NCBI RefSeq assembly: GCF_900090265.1
Contig: NZ_LT607752.1
Span: 6,578,001 to 6,642,000, forward strand
DNA length: 64,000 bases
Reading direction: 5' to 3'
Source of the DNA: Micromonospora rifamycinica
Lineage (GTDB): Bacteria; Actinomycetota; Actinomycetes; Mycobacteriales; Micromonosporaceae
This document shows positions 47,675-55,593 of the stretch, one piece after another. The position numbers were made by a program, and so were the translations under genes. Position 1 is the first letter of the stretch; each line of letters opens with the position of its first letter. Under the pieces are notes generated by a model. That model was not told the DNA's origin. It did not search any database and saw nothing but the letters and a program-made list of their open reading frames with translations.

Positions 47675-48880
47675 ATGGCTGACATCGTGCTGGACAAGGT
47701 GAGCAAGAGTTTCCCCGACGGCACCGTCGCGGTGCGGGACGTCGACCTGGAGATCGCCGACGGCGAGTTCGTCATCCTGGTCGGGCCGTCCGGCTGCGGG
47801 AAGTCCACCACCCTCAACATGATCGCCGGGCTGGAGGACATCAGCTCCGGTGAGCTGCGCATCGGCGGGCAACGGGTCAACGACAAGGCGCCCCGGGACC
47901 GCGACATCGCGATGGTGTTCCAGTCCTACGCGCTCTACCCGAACATGACCGTCCGGGAGAACATGGCGTTCCCGCTGCGGCTGGCCAAGCTGGACAAGGC
48001 GACCATCGACCAGAAGGTGGACGAGGCGGCGAAGGTGCTGGAGCTGACCCCGCTGCTCGACCGCAAGCCGGCGAACCTGTCCGGTGGGCAGCGCCAGCGG
48101 GTGGCGATGGGCCGGGCGATCGTCCGGCAGCCCAAGGCGTTCCTGATGGACGAGCCGCTGTCCAACCTGGACGCCAAGCTGCGGGTGCAGATGCGGACGG
48201 TGGTGTCCCGGCTGCAGAAGAAGCTGGGCACCACCACCGTCTACGTGACCCACGATCAGACCGAGGCGATGACCCTCGGCGACCGAGTGGTGATCATGCG
48301 GGGTGGCGAGATCCAGCAGGTCGGCCCGCCCCAGGAGCTGTACGACCACCCGCGCAACCTGTTCGTCGCCGGGTTCATCGGCTCGCCGTCGATGAACTTC
48401 CTGCACGCCGCCGTGGCGGACGGGAAGCTGCGTACCGCCCTCGGTGACGTCACGATCGGCGACCGGATCCGCCGTGAGCTGGAGGGGGCCGACGCGCCCC
48501 GGGAGCTGATCCTCGGCATCCGGCCCGAGCACTTCGAGGACGCCGAACTGATCGACGACGAGACCCGGGCCCGGGGCATGGAGTTCACCGCCCCCGCCGA
48601 GATCGTCGAGTCGATGGGCTCCGACAAGTACGTCTACTTCACCGTCGAGGGGCAGCGGGCCAGCGCCGCCGAACTGGAGGAGTTGGCCGCCGACGCCGGT
48701 GCCGACTTCAGCGGCGGCGGGGGTAACCTGGTGACCCGGCTGTCGGCCGAGTCCCCGGTGCGGGAGGGGGAGGACCGGCGGGTCTGGTTCAACCTGGAGA
48801 AGATCCACCTTTTCGACCCCGCGACCGGCCGGAACCTGACCCTGCACGAGGGCCGGTCGGCCGGCGCCCTCGGCGACTGA
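47675..48880 (+). CDS. Sugar ABC transporter ATP-binding protein (SugC/UgpC/MsmK type)
   Basis: A 401-residue ATPase that powers the importer encoded just upstream. Walker A is GPSGCGKST (37-45), the Q-loop is VFQSYALYP, the signature is LSGGQ (135-139), Walker B is LMDE (157-160), and the switch His is in VTHDQTEAM. The C-terminal regulatory OB-fold region (about 240-401) is longer than in many relatives because of an acidic/Gly insert (ELEELAADAGADFSGGGG). ATPases of this type can serve several importers, as MsiK does in Streptomyces, so it could also drive NgcEFG, which lacks one. ATG 47675 comes 10 bp after the permease stop. Confidence 0.94.
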   Translation: MADIVLDKVSKSFPDGTVAVRDVDLEIADGEFVILVGPSGCGKSTTLNMIAGLEDISSGELRIGGQRVNDKAPRDRDIAMVFQSYALYPNMTVRENMAFPLRLAKLDKATIDQKVDEAAKVLELTPLLDRKPANLSGGQRQRVAMGRAIVRQPKAFLMDEPLSNLDAKLRVQMRTVVSRLQKKLGTTTVYVTHDQTEAMTLGDRVVIMRGGEIQQVGPPQELYDHPRNLFVAGFIGSPSMNFLHAAVADGKLRTALGDVTIGDRIRRELEGADAPRELILGIRPEHFEDAELIDDETRARGMEFTAPAEIVESMGSDKYVYFTVEGQRASAAELEELAADAGADFSGGGGNLVTRLSAESPVREGEDRRVWFNLEKIHLFDPATGRNLTLHEGRSAGALGD

Positions 48881-48940
48881 TCCCCCTTCACCCCGGATCG
48901 GTGGACGCACGCCCCGGCGCCCCCGGCGGCGTGCGGCCAC

Positions 48941-49006
48941 CGATCCCGCTGCCCCCTGCCCTGCTGTAGCCTCCGATCCCGCTGCCCCCTGCCCTGCTGT
49001 AGCCTC
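48941..49006. repeat. 33-bp perfect tandem duplication
   Basis: The unit at 48941-48973 (begins CGATCCCGCTGCCCCCTGCC) is repeated without change at 48974-49006. The next bases, CGGTCCCG, begin a diverged third copy. Perfect identity suggests a recent event. Confidence 0.92.
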
Positions 49007-49206
49007 CGGTCCCGCGGCTCCGCCGCCCTGGCATCCGCGGCCCTGCGTCGCCGCTGCCTCGTACCCCTCAGGTGTCCGGCGTCCTGCCCCCTGACGGACC
49101 CGCGCATCCTCCCGTCTCGTCCGCCACGCCCGTCTGCCTGCTCGTTTGGCCGCCCGTGCCGATCGACACGGACAGTGACATCACGCCGAGCGCACCACAC
49201 CACCTC

Positions 49207-49287
49207 CGGACACTTTGCTCTGCTGCCTTCGACGCGACGGCTGCTCTTCGTGTCTGTCGCGTCCAGGTCAGCAGAGCAAAGTGTCCG
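49207..49287. repeat. 19-bp perfect inverted repeat (CGGACACTTTGCTCTGCTG)
   Basis: CGGACACTTTGCTCTGCTG (49207-49225) and its exact complement CAGCAGAGCAAAGTGTCCG (49269-49287) are separated by 43 bp. It lies about 330 bp past the ATPase gene and about 410 bp from the convergent AlkZ-like gene end, so it could act as a terminator for either side. There is no U-tract. Confidence 0.9.
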
Positions 49288-49697
49288 TGAGGGGTTAGTG
49301 TTGGTGGGCGGGGTGCTGTGGAGAAAGTGCAGCTCAATGGGGATTTAATCGCTCGGGTGGGCTGGTGGCCCCGGCGACGGCAGATGATCTCCGATCACTC
49401 TCGGTGATATCAGCCCCGATTGCGCAGGGTGACCGCATGCGGCCCACGTCGCCCCGCCCCGCCCTGAGCCGGCACGTCCCGGCCCAGGACGGCCGGGCGC
49501 AGCCGGAGGCGGGCACGCCGCCGTCCTGCCCAGGCCGGTCGGGTTGTCGGGACCGGGGGTGACAGCCACGCGGCGGGCCGAGGGTGCCGGCGGGGTGGGA
49601 GGGCCAGCGGGGTGGAGGGCTGGCGGGGTGGGAGCGTCGCCGGGCCGCCAGAACTGGTGGGCGGGGAGTGTCGGTGGCCTGAGGGAGTGGGCGGGAC

Positions 49698-50804
49698 CTA
49701 CCAGGTGAGGTGCAGCGGCAGGCCGAGGAAGTGGGCGTAACCCTCCAGCGCCGCCTCGACCCGCTGCCGGGTCGGCCCGTCCAGCGGGGCCAGCGGCTGC
49801 ACCGTCACGGTGACCCTGGTCCGGGCGAGGCGGCGCTTCCAGGTGCCCACCACCCGGCCGCCGCGCACCACGGTGGACTGGAAGACACCGTTGCCGCCGG
49901 GGATCACCGCCTTCAGGTGCGCCGGTTCGACCATCAGGGTGCGGTCCTTGAAGCCGAGCAGGTACTCGTCGAAGCCGGGCAGCACGTGCACGTCGTCCAC
50001 CGGAAGTCGGGGTGTGTCCAGCAGCGCCGGATCGAGGTGCGACTCCACCCCGTCGACCCGGACGGCGGTCAGCGTCCCGGCGGCGGTGGCGACCGCGATG
50101 GCCCGGGTGGCGTCGGCGGCGGTCAACCCCGTCCAGCCGATGAAGTCGCGCCGGGTCGTCGGCCCATGGCTGCGGAAGTACCGCCGGGCCAGGATGCCCA
50201 GCGCCTCGTCCCGCTCGGGCCGGTGCGGGTCGGGGCACCACTCGTCGAGCAGTGCGAAGGTCTGCTCGGTGCCCTGGTGCGGGGCGATGCAGGTGACGCC
50301 GCGCTGGCTGGCGTACCAGAGCAGGTGGTAGCCGCGCTGGCCGGTGGCGTCGATGCCGGCGGCGGTGAGGGCGGCCAGGCACTGCGCGCGGGTCAGCCGG
50401 CCGCCGCCGGCCAGCGTCGCGCCGAGCACGTCGGCGGCCCGGTCGGCCTCGGCCTCGGTCAGCCCGACCACGGCCCGGCGGGCCGCCGCCCCGGCCAGCG
50501 CCCGGACCCCGGTCAGCTCCAGCATCCAGCGGGCGTCCCGGGTGGGCACCAGGTGCACGGTGCCGCGCATCGGCCAGGTCCGCAGCGCCTCGCGTCGTTC
50601 CAGCGCGGCCCGCACGTCCGCCTCGGTGTGACCGGGCAGCCGCAGCCCCAGCGACCACAGACCGCTCGCCGCGTCCTGGGCCTGCATGGCCCCGAACCAC
50701 TCCACCACCCCGGCGACGCCCGGCGGGCGGCCACCCGGATGCTCCCGCAGGCTCAGCGAGGTCATCCGCAGGGTGAGCGCCTCGGCCCCGGTCAGTTCCA
50801 CCAT
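49698..50804 (-). CDS. Winged-helix DNA-binding protein, AlkZ-like DNA glycosylase family
   Basis: A 368-residue protein of the HTH_42/AlkZ family. MQAQDAASGLWSLGLRLPG near the N-terminus contains the Q-x-Q catalytic pattern (Gln41, Gln43) of AlkZ-type glycosylases, which excise alkylated bases and unhook interstrand crosslinks. MRGTVHLV and the later LPGFDEYLLGFKDR are conserved family segments. Members that protect producers from DNA-alkylating antibiotics are known, as are housekeeping members; which this is cannot be told. ATG 50804 lies 6 nt after TATCCT (50811-50816, complement) with no SD, so the mRNA is probably leaderless. The frame is open to 51149 without support. Confidence 0.85.
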   Translation of the reverse strand: MVELTGAEALTLRMTSLSLREHPGGRPPGVAGVVEWFGAMQAQDAASGLWSLGLRLPGHTEADVRAALERREALRTWPMRGTVHLVPTRDARWMLELTGVRALAGAAARRAVVGLTEAEADRAADVLGATLAGGGRLTRAQCLAALTAAGIDATGQRGYHLLWYASQRGVTCIAPHQGTEQTFALLDEWCPDPHRPERDEALGILARRYFRSHGPTTRRDFIGWTGLTAADATRAIAVATAAGTLTAVRVDGVESHLDPALLDTPRLPVDDVHVLPGFDEYLLGFKDRTLMVEPAHLKAVIPGGNGVFQSTVVRGGRVVGTWKRRLARTRVTVTVQPLAPLDGPTRQRVEAALEGYAHFLGLPLHLTW

Positions 50805-51154
50805 GCCGGCAGGATAGGGAGACCCCCCGACACCGGTCGTCGAGGGCGGGCGGGCCCCGATCGCGCTACGCCGGTTGCCGTAACCGGCGGAGCGCGATCC
50901 CCCGTGCAGGCCCCCCTGGCCGCCGGGTTCGCCCCCGCCCACAGCAGCCGTATCCATCAGGATTCCGTGCCGGCCGGCCGACGGACGCGTTCCCGGATGG
51001 AACTTGCGGAAATCTTGAGCTGCGTGCGGGGACTTTCCCGGCAGAGGGACGGCCGAGGCCCGGGACCTGCCCGGATCGTGCCGGGGCGCGACGTTTGAGC
51101 CGGCAAGGGCCGGGTAGTCGCCGGAGCTGACCCGAACCGAGGAGGACACAGACG
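50805..51154. other. Divergent intergenic region with strong hairpin
   Basis: 350 bp between the AlkZ-like gene and wrbA. Arms 50859-50876 and 50882-50899 (GATCGCGCTACGCCGGTT and its complement) pair at 17 of 18 positions with a 5-nt loop. It lies about 55 bp upstream of the AlkZ-like start and outside either transcript's 3' end, so it is not a simple terminator. GAGGAGGACA before 51155 is the wrbA ribosome binding site. No gene is seen. Confidence 0.6.
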
Positions 51155-51775
51155 ATGGACGGCCAGGTCAAGGTAGCGGTGATCTACTACAGCGCCACCG
51201 GCATCACCTACCAGATGGCGCAGGCGGCCTGCGAGGCCGCCGGGGAGGCGGGAGCCGAGGTACGGCTGCGCAAGGTGCGCGAGCTGGCGCCGGACGAGGC
51301 GATCCGCTCCAACGCGGGCTGGCAGGCCCACCGGCTGGAGACCCAGGACGTGATGGAGGCCGAGATCGACGACCTGGCCTGGGCCGACGTGGTGATCTTC
51401 GGTTCGCCCACCCGGTACGGCATGATCGCCGCCCAGCTCAAGCAGTTCATCGACACCACCGGCCCGCTCTGGGCCAACGGCGCCCTGGCGGACAAGGTCT
51501 ACAGCGCCTTCACCTCCACCGCCACCTCGCACGGGGGCCAGGAGTCGACCCTGCTGTCGCTGTTCACGATCTTCTACCACTGGGGTGGTGTGGTGGTCAC
51601 CCCCGGCTACACCGACCCGAGCCAGTTCGTCGCCGGCAACCCGTACGGCGCGTCGCACACCAGCAACAACGGGGAGATCGCCCCGGACCACGTGGCGCTC
51701 GCCGCGACCGCGCTGACCGCCAAGCGGGCGGTACGCATCGGGGCCGGCGTCAAGCGCGGCCTCGCCGCCGGCTGA
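51155..51775 (+). CDS. wrbA: NAD(P)H:quinone oxidoreductase, WrbA family flavoprotein
   Basis: A 206-residue flavodoxin-fold enzyme that reduces quinones by two electrons with FMN. The FMN phosphate loop is YYSATGITYQMA (10-21); the later GSPTRYGMIAAQLKQFID and TSTATSHGGQE are WrbA signatures. The protein is cytoplasmic, tetrameric in characterised relatives, and protects against quinone redox stress. ATG 51155 has GAGGAGG upstream. It ends 95 bp before the convergent trpEG stop. Confidence 0.93.
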   Translation: MDGQVKVAVIYYSATGITYQMAQAACEAAGEAGAEVRLRKVRELAPDEAIRSNAGWQAHRLETQDVMEAEIDDLAWADVVIFGSPTRYGMIAAQLKQFIDTTGPLWANGALADKVYSAFTSTATSHGGQESTLLSLFTIFYHWGGVVVTPGYTDPSQFVAGNPYGASHTSNNGEIAPDHVALAATALTAKRAVRIGAGVKRGLAAG

Positions 51776-51870
51776 AGCCGTGCACCCGGCCCCGCCGGGT
51801 CGGGTCGGCCGGGTGACCGGTGTGCCGGGCGGAGGCCTGCTCCCCGCCCGGCACACCGGGTACCGCCGGG

Positions 51871-53790
51871 TCAGCCGTGCTCGGCGTCACCGTGCGCCGT
51901 CAGCGCCGGCCGGGCCAGCAGTTGCCCCAGCAGCTCCGCCAGGACCGCCATGCCGTCCCGGCTGAGCACCGACTCCGGGTGGAACTGCACCCCGGCGAAG
52001 GTCGCCCCGCGCAGCGCGTGCACCGACCCGTCCCGGGGATCGCGGGCCAGCTCCACCGGCCCGTACGGCGAACCGACCCGGTCGGTGGCCGACCGGGCGG
52101 TGAACGTCGAGTAGAAGCCCACCCGGCGCGGTACCCCGAACAGCGAGACATGCCGTTGCAGTCCCTGGTAGGGCGCGGCGCGGCGGTGCAGCGCCAACCC
52201 GAGTAGCCCGCTGAGCAGTTGGTGCCCCAGACACACCGCCAGGGTGGGTCGGCCCGCGTCGAGCCGACCGGCCAGCAGCCCGCGCAGCGCGGCCATCTTC
52301 GGCTCGTCGAGGGCACCCGGGTCGCCCGGCCCCGGACCGACCACCACCAGGTCGTATCCGTCGTCGTCGCCGCCGACGTGCCACGGGCGGACGTCCACCG
52401 CCAGGCCCAGGGCGCGCAGCTGGTGGGCCAGCATGCCGGTGAAGGTGTCCTCCCCGTCGACCACCAGCGCCCGCCGGCCGACCGCCCCGGGCAGCACCGC
52501 CGCGCCGGGGGCACGCTGGTCCAGCCAGAACCGGGCCAGCGGGGCGTTGCGGGCGGCGAGCACCGCCCGTACCTCGGGATCGTCGGCCCAGCGCACCGGC
52601 GGGTACGGGCCGGCGCCGGCCGCCTGCGGACCCAGCCCCAGCGCGGCCAGCACCCCGGCCGCCTTGGCGTGCGTCTCGGCGACCTCACCGGCGGCGGTGG
52701 AGTGCCGGACCAGGGTCGCCCCGACGGACACCCGCAGCCGCCCGGTGGGGGAGATCTCGGCGGTGCGGATCAGGATCGGCGCGTCCACCGTCTGCCGGCC
52801 CTCGGCGTCGCGGCCCAGCAGCGCCAGCACCCCGGAGTAGTAGCGCCGGCCGGTCCGTTCGTGCCGGGCGATCACCCGGCAGGCGTTCTGCATCGGGCTG
52901 CCGGTCACCGTCGGGGCGAACATCGTCTCCCGCAGCACCTCCCGGACGTCACGGGTGCCCCGGCCGGCCAGCAGGTACTCGGTGTGCGCCAGGTGCGCCA
53001 TCTCCTTGAGGTACGGCCCGACCACCTGCCCGCCCTGCTCGGCGACCCCGGCCATCATCTTCAGCTCCTCGTCGAGGACCATGTACAGCTCCTCGACCTC
53101 CTTCGGGTCGTGCAGGAACCGCAGCAGCCCGTCCCGGTCGGCGGTCGTCCCGGTGTGTCGGAACGTGCCGCTGATCGGGTTCATCATCACCAGCCCGTCG
53201 TCGACGCTGACGTGCCGTTCCGGGCTCGCGCCGACCAGGATCCGGGTGCCGGTGTGCACCAGGAACGTCCAGTACGCGCCCCGCTCGTCGCGCAGCAGGC
53301 GGCCCAGCGCCGCCAGCGCGGCACCCAACGGGACACCCCGCACCGTGGCGTGCAGGGTGCGGTGGATGACGAAGTTGGCCCCCTCGCCCCGACCGATCTC
53401 CCCGGTCAGCACCCGCTCGACGATCCGGGCGTACTCGTCGTCGTCGACGTCGAACGCCGCGTCGTCGGTCACCACCGGCCCGGCCGGCAGGGCGGCGAGC
53501 AGGTCGGCCAGCGGCAGCTCGGCATGCCCGGTGACGGTCAGGTACTCCAGCGGGACGCCGTCGTCCACGCAGGCGAAACCCCGTTCCGCGATCTGCCGGT
53601 ACGGCACCAGTGCCAGGGTCCGGGGGCCGGGGCCGCCCCCGGGCAGCGGCAGGTCGGCGAGCCGTTCGGCCACCCCCACCGGGCCGGTGAACAGGTCCAC
53701 GTGGTCGACGCCCTCGCGGCGGACCAGGGCGAACGGGCCGGGATCACCGCCGTCGGCGACGGCGGCGAGCAGGTCGTGCAGGGTGTTCAT
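51871..53790 (-). CDS. trpEG: Fused anthranilate synthase TrpE-TrpG
   Basis: A 639-residue fusion. The N-terminal two-thirds (about 1-425) is the chorismate-binding TrpE/PabB/PhzE-type domain (GASPERHVSV, NPISGTFRHTG, YSGVLALLGRD). The C-terminal third (about 440-639) is a class I glutamine amidotransferase with nucleophile Cys520 in AVCLGHQLL and GVQFHPES near the end. It converts chorismate and glutamine to anthranilate for tryptophan. The upstream leader encoding tandem Trp codons strongly supports a tryptophan role over a phenazine or folate role. ATG 53790 has GGAGGAG upstream. No other trp gene or phenazine gene lies near. Fused trpEG genes under attenuation are known in Streptomyces. 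Confidence 0.88.
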   Translation of the reverse strand: MNTLHDLLAAVADGGDPGPFALVRREGVDHVDLFTGPVGVAERLADLPLPGGGPGPRTLALVPYRQIAERGFACVDDGVPLEYLTVTGHAELPLADLLAALPAGPVVTDDAAFDVDDDEYARIVERVLTGEIGRGEGANFVIHRTLHATVRGVPLGAALAALGRLLRDERGAYWTFLVHTGTRILVGASPERHVSVDDGLVMMNPISGTFRHTGTTADRDGLLRFLHDPKEVEELYMVLDEELKMMAGVAEQGGQVVGPYLKEMAHLAHTEYLLAGRGTRDVREVLRETMFAPTVTGSPMQNACRVIARHERTGRRYYSGVLALLGRDAEGRQTVDAPILIRTAEISPTGRLRVSVGATLVRHSTAAGEVAETHAKAAGVLAALGLGPQAAGAGPYPPVRWADDPEVRAVLAARNAPLARFWLDQRAPGAAVLPGAVGRRALVVDGEDTFTGMLAHQLRALGLAVDVRPWHVGGDDDGYDLVVVGPGPGDPGALDEPKMAALRGLLAGRLDAGRPTLAVCLGHQLLSGLLGLALHRRAAPYQGLQRHVSLFGVPRRVGFYSTFTARSATDRVGSPYGPVELARDPRDGSVHALRGATFAGVQFHPESVLSRDGMAVLAELLGQLLARPALTAHGDAEHG

Positions 53791-53890
53791 CGGGTTCTCC
53801 TCCGGAGCTGGGCCGCCTCGTCGTCGGGCGGCCCCGGGTGCCGGGGAGAGAACCGTCGGCCGCCTCGTGGGGCGGCCGCGTGGGTGTCAG
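53791..53890 (-). promoter_or_regulatory. trp attenuator: hairpins between leader peptide and trpEG
   Basis: After the leader stop, CGGCCGCC and GGCGGCCG (53857-53864 and 53871-53878) form a perfect 8-bp stem. CCCCGG and CCGGGG (53832-53837 and 53841-53846) form a second. Complementary GGCGGCC/GGCCGCC words inside the leader coding region offer an alternative pairing when a ribosome stalls at the Trp codons. The first stem is the likely terminator, though no U-run follows. GGAGGAG before 53790 is the trpEG SD. Confidence 0.65.
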
Positions 53891-53950
53891 CTACGCGCGG
53901 GGGATGGCCGCCGGGTCGGCGGGCCACCAGCAGGTCAGGTGCGCGGGCAT
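53891..53950 (-). CDS. trpL: trp leader peptide MPAHLTCWWPADPAAIPRA
   Basis: A 19-residue open frame from ATG 53950 to TAG, 100 bp upstream of trpEG. Two adjacent TGG codons (residues 8-9) lie at 53924-53929. Its pattern, Met-x-Ala-His near the start, tandem Trp, then a Pro-Ala-Ala end, resembles the leader peptide of streptomycete trpE genes. A -10 box TAGGGT (53957-53962, complement) ends 6 nt before the ATG, so transcription would begin at or near the start codon. Low charged tRNA-Trp would stall the ribosome at residues 8-9 and change the fold of the hairpins that follow. Confidence 0.8.
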   Translation of the reverse strand: MPAHLTCWWPADPAAIPRA

Positions 53951-53956
53951 AGCCAC

Positions 53957-53962
53957 ACCCTA
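53957..53962 (-). promoter_or_regulatory. -10 box of the trp leader transcript (TAGGGT)
   Basis: TAGGGT on the minus strand ends 6 nt upstream of the leader ATG and fits the TAnnnT pattern of other leaderless genes here. The -35 is weak. A palindrome GGGAAGAGGCTTCCC (53981-53995) lies over the expected -35 position and could bind a regulator. Confidence 0.55.
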
Positions 53963-54096
53963 GGCGGCGGGCGGGCGGCGGGGAAGAGGCTTCCCACGTC
54001 GGCCCGGGCGGTGCCGGCGACCCGCCGGCGGGACCGGGCGACGCCGGTGGCCGATCGGGGCGTCGTCGGACCGACCGCCGGGTACCGTGACCCGCG

Positions 54097-55524
54097 ATGA
54101 ACATTCTCGCTCTCGACCTGGGCACCTCCTCGGTACGCGGACTCGTGCTCGACGCCGACGCCGATCCGCTGCCGGGAGCGTTGGCCCGCCGCAAGGTGCA
54201 CCTGACCGTGGCCGAGGACGGGACGGGCACCCTGGACGCCGCCGCCTACCTCGCCGGTCTGACCGAGTGCCTGGACGAGTTGGCCGCCGCCGGTCACCTG
54301 CGCGACATCCGCCTGGTGGCGACCTGTGCACAGTGGCACTCGGTGGTGCCGCTGGACCGGGCCGGCGACCCGCTCGGCCCGGTACTGACCTGGTTGGACA
54401 CCCGCCCCGCCGTACCGGCCGGGGTGGGTGGCCCGGCCGATCCGGCGGACTTCCACGGTCGTACCGGGGCGTGGTGGCACCGCTGCTACTGGTCGGTGCG
54501 GCTGCCCTGGCTGCGGGACCGGACGGCCGGGGTGGCCCGGTTCGCCGGCCTGGTCGAGTACGTCCTCGGCCAGCTGCTCGACAGCGCGCCCATGTCGGTG
54601 TCGATGGCCTCCGGCACCGGCCTGCTCGATCTGCGCCGGTTGGCCTGGGACGCCGAGGCGGTCGCGTTGGCCGGGGCACGGCCGGGTGAGCTGCCCGAAC
54701 TGGCCCCGATGGACTGGCGCGGCCGGCTGCGCACCGGGTTCGCCCGACGCTGGCCGCAGCTCGCCGGGGCGGAGTGGACCGCCCCGGTCGGGGACGGTGC
54801 CGCCTCCAACGTCGGCTCGGGGTGCGTGGACCCCCGCCGGGCGGCGGTCACCGTCGGCACGTCGGCCGCGGTACGGCTGGTCCAGCGGGTTCCCGCCGGG
54901 ACGGCGCTGCCGGCGCTGCCCGGTGCGCTGTGGCGCTACCGGGTGGACCACGAGTACGTGGTGACCGGCGCGGCGTACTCGTCCGGCGGGAACCTGTTCG
55001 CCTGGGCGAACCGGACGCTGCGGTTGCCCGAGGGGTCCGAGCTGGACGCGGCCCTGGACCGGCTGGCCCCGGACGGGGTGCTCGGGGCGAACCCGCGGCT
55101 GGGCGGGGACCGGCCGCCCGGGTCGGCCCCGGCCGGCTCCGGCGAGCTGCGGGGGCTCAGCTTCTCCACCGGTCCGGTGGACATCCTCGCCGGCCTGATG
55201 GCCGGACTGTGCCGGATGGTCGCCGACGACCTGGCCGTGCTGGAGTCCGGTGTCGACGCCCCGGTCGAGGTGGTGCTGGGCGGGGGAGCGGTGACCGCCT
55301 CGGCGTGGTGGCGTACCGCGTTCGCCGCCGCCCTCGCGCCGCGCCGGGTCCGGCACCGGGCCGAGCGGGAGATCGGGGCCACCGGTGCCGCGCTGGTCGC
55401 GCTGGGCCGGGTACCCGAGGCGGAGCGGCTCGGCGGCACCGGCCGTACGGAGGAGGACCCCTCACCGACCTCGGCCGTCGGGTCCGGCACGTCCGCCCGG
55501 TCGGATGCCCCGTCGACCCGTTGA
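54097..55524 (+). CDS. FGGY-family carbohydrate kinase
   Basis: A 475-residue sugar kinase of the ASKHA fold. Phosphate-1 motif ALDLGTSSVRG (5-15) and the later AAVTVGTSAAVRL and VLGGGAVTASAWW match FGGY kinases such as gluconate, xylulose or glycerol kinases. The catalytic Asp should be in the GDGAASNVGSG region. The sequence looks closest to gluconokinase-like members, but no substrate genes are adjacent. The C-terminal 40 residues are Ser/Thr/Pro-rich. ATG 54097 lies 8 nt after TACCGT (54083-54088), again suggesting a leaderless mRNA. It is divergent from the trp leader across about 145 bp. Confidence 0.87.
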   Translation: MNILALDLGTSSVRGLVLDADADPLPGALARRKVHLTVAEDGTGTLDAAAYLAGLTECLDELAAAGHLRDIRLVATCAQWHSVVPLDRAGDPLGPVLTWLDTRPAVPAGVGGPADPADFHGRTGAWWHRCYWSVRLPWLRDRTAGVARFAGLVEYVLGQLLDSAPMSVSMASGTGLLDLRRLAWDAEAVALAGARPGELPELAPMDWRGRLRTGFARRWPQLAGAEWTAPVGDGAASNVGSGCVDPRRAAVTVGTSAAVRLVQRVPAGTALPALPGALWRYRVDHEYVVTGAAYSSGGNLFAWANRTLRLPEGSELDAALDRLAPDGVLGANPRLGGDRPPGSAPAGSGELRGLSFSTGPVDILAGLMAGLCRMVADDLAVLESGVDAPVEVVLGGGAVTASAWWRTAFAAALAPRRVRHRAEREIGATGAALVALGRVPEAERLGGTGRTEEDPSPTSAVGSGTSARSDAPSTR

Positions 55525-55593
55525 CACAGCTCCGGGGCCTGGTTGGATGGACCCGGCCCCCCGTCGTGGGGACGGGGGCCGAGGAGGCGAGAC

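Larger units (their letters stand above)
48881..49697. other. Long intergenic region with duplicated and inverted repeats
   Basis: 817 bp without a supported gene. It holds a 33-bp perfect tandem duplication (48941-49006) and a 19-bp perfect inverted repeat (49207-49287). Around 49330-49420 is relatively AT-rich sequence (GGGGATTTAATCGCTC; GATCACTCTCGGTGAT). A G/C-rich tract then runs up to the stop of the AlkZ-like gene. Open frames here are short, Pro/Arg-rich and lack ribosome binding sites. Confidence 0.65.

Noticed and set aside
49072..49337. Short open frames on both strands in the long gap
   Set aside because: They overlap the inverted repeat, lack ribosome binding sites and have Pro/Arg-biased composition.
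51871..53790. Phenazine-type PhzE (ADIC synthase)
   Set aside because: Domain order is similar, but there are no other phz genes and the Trp-codon leader points to tryptophan synthesis.
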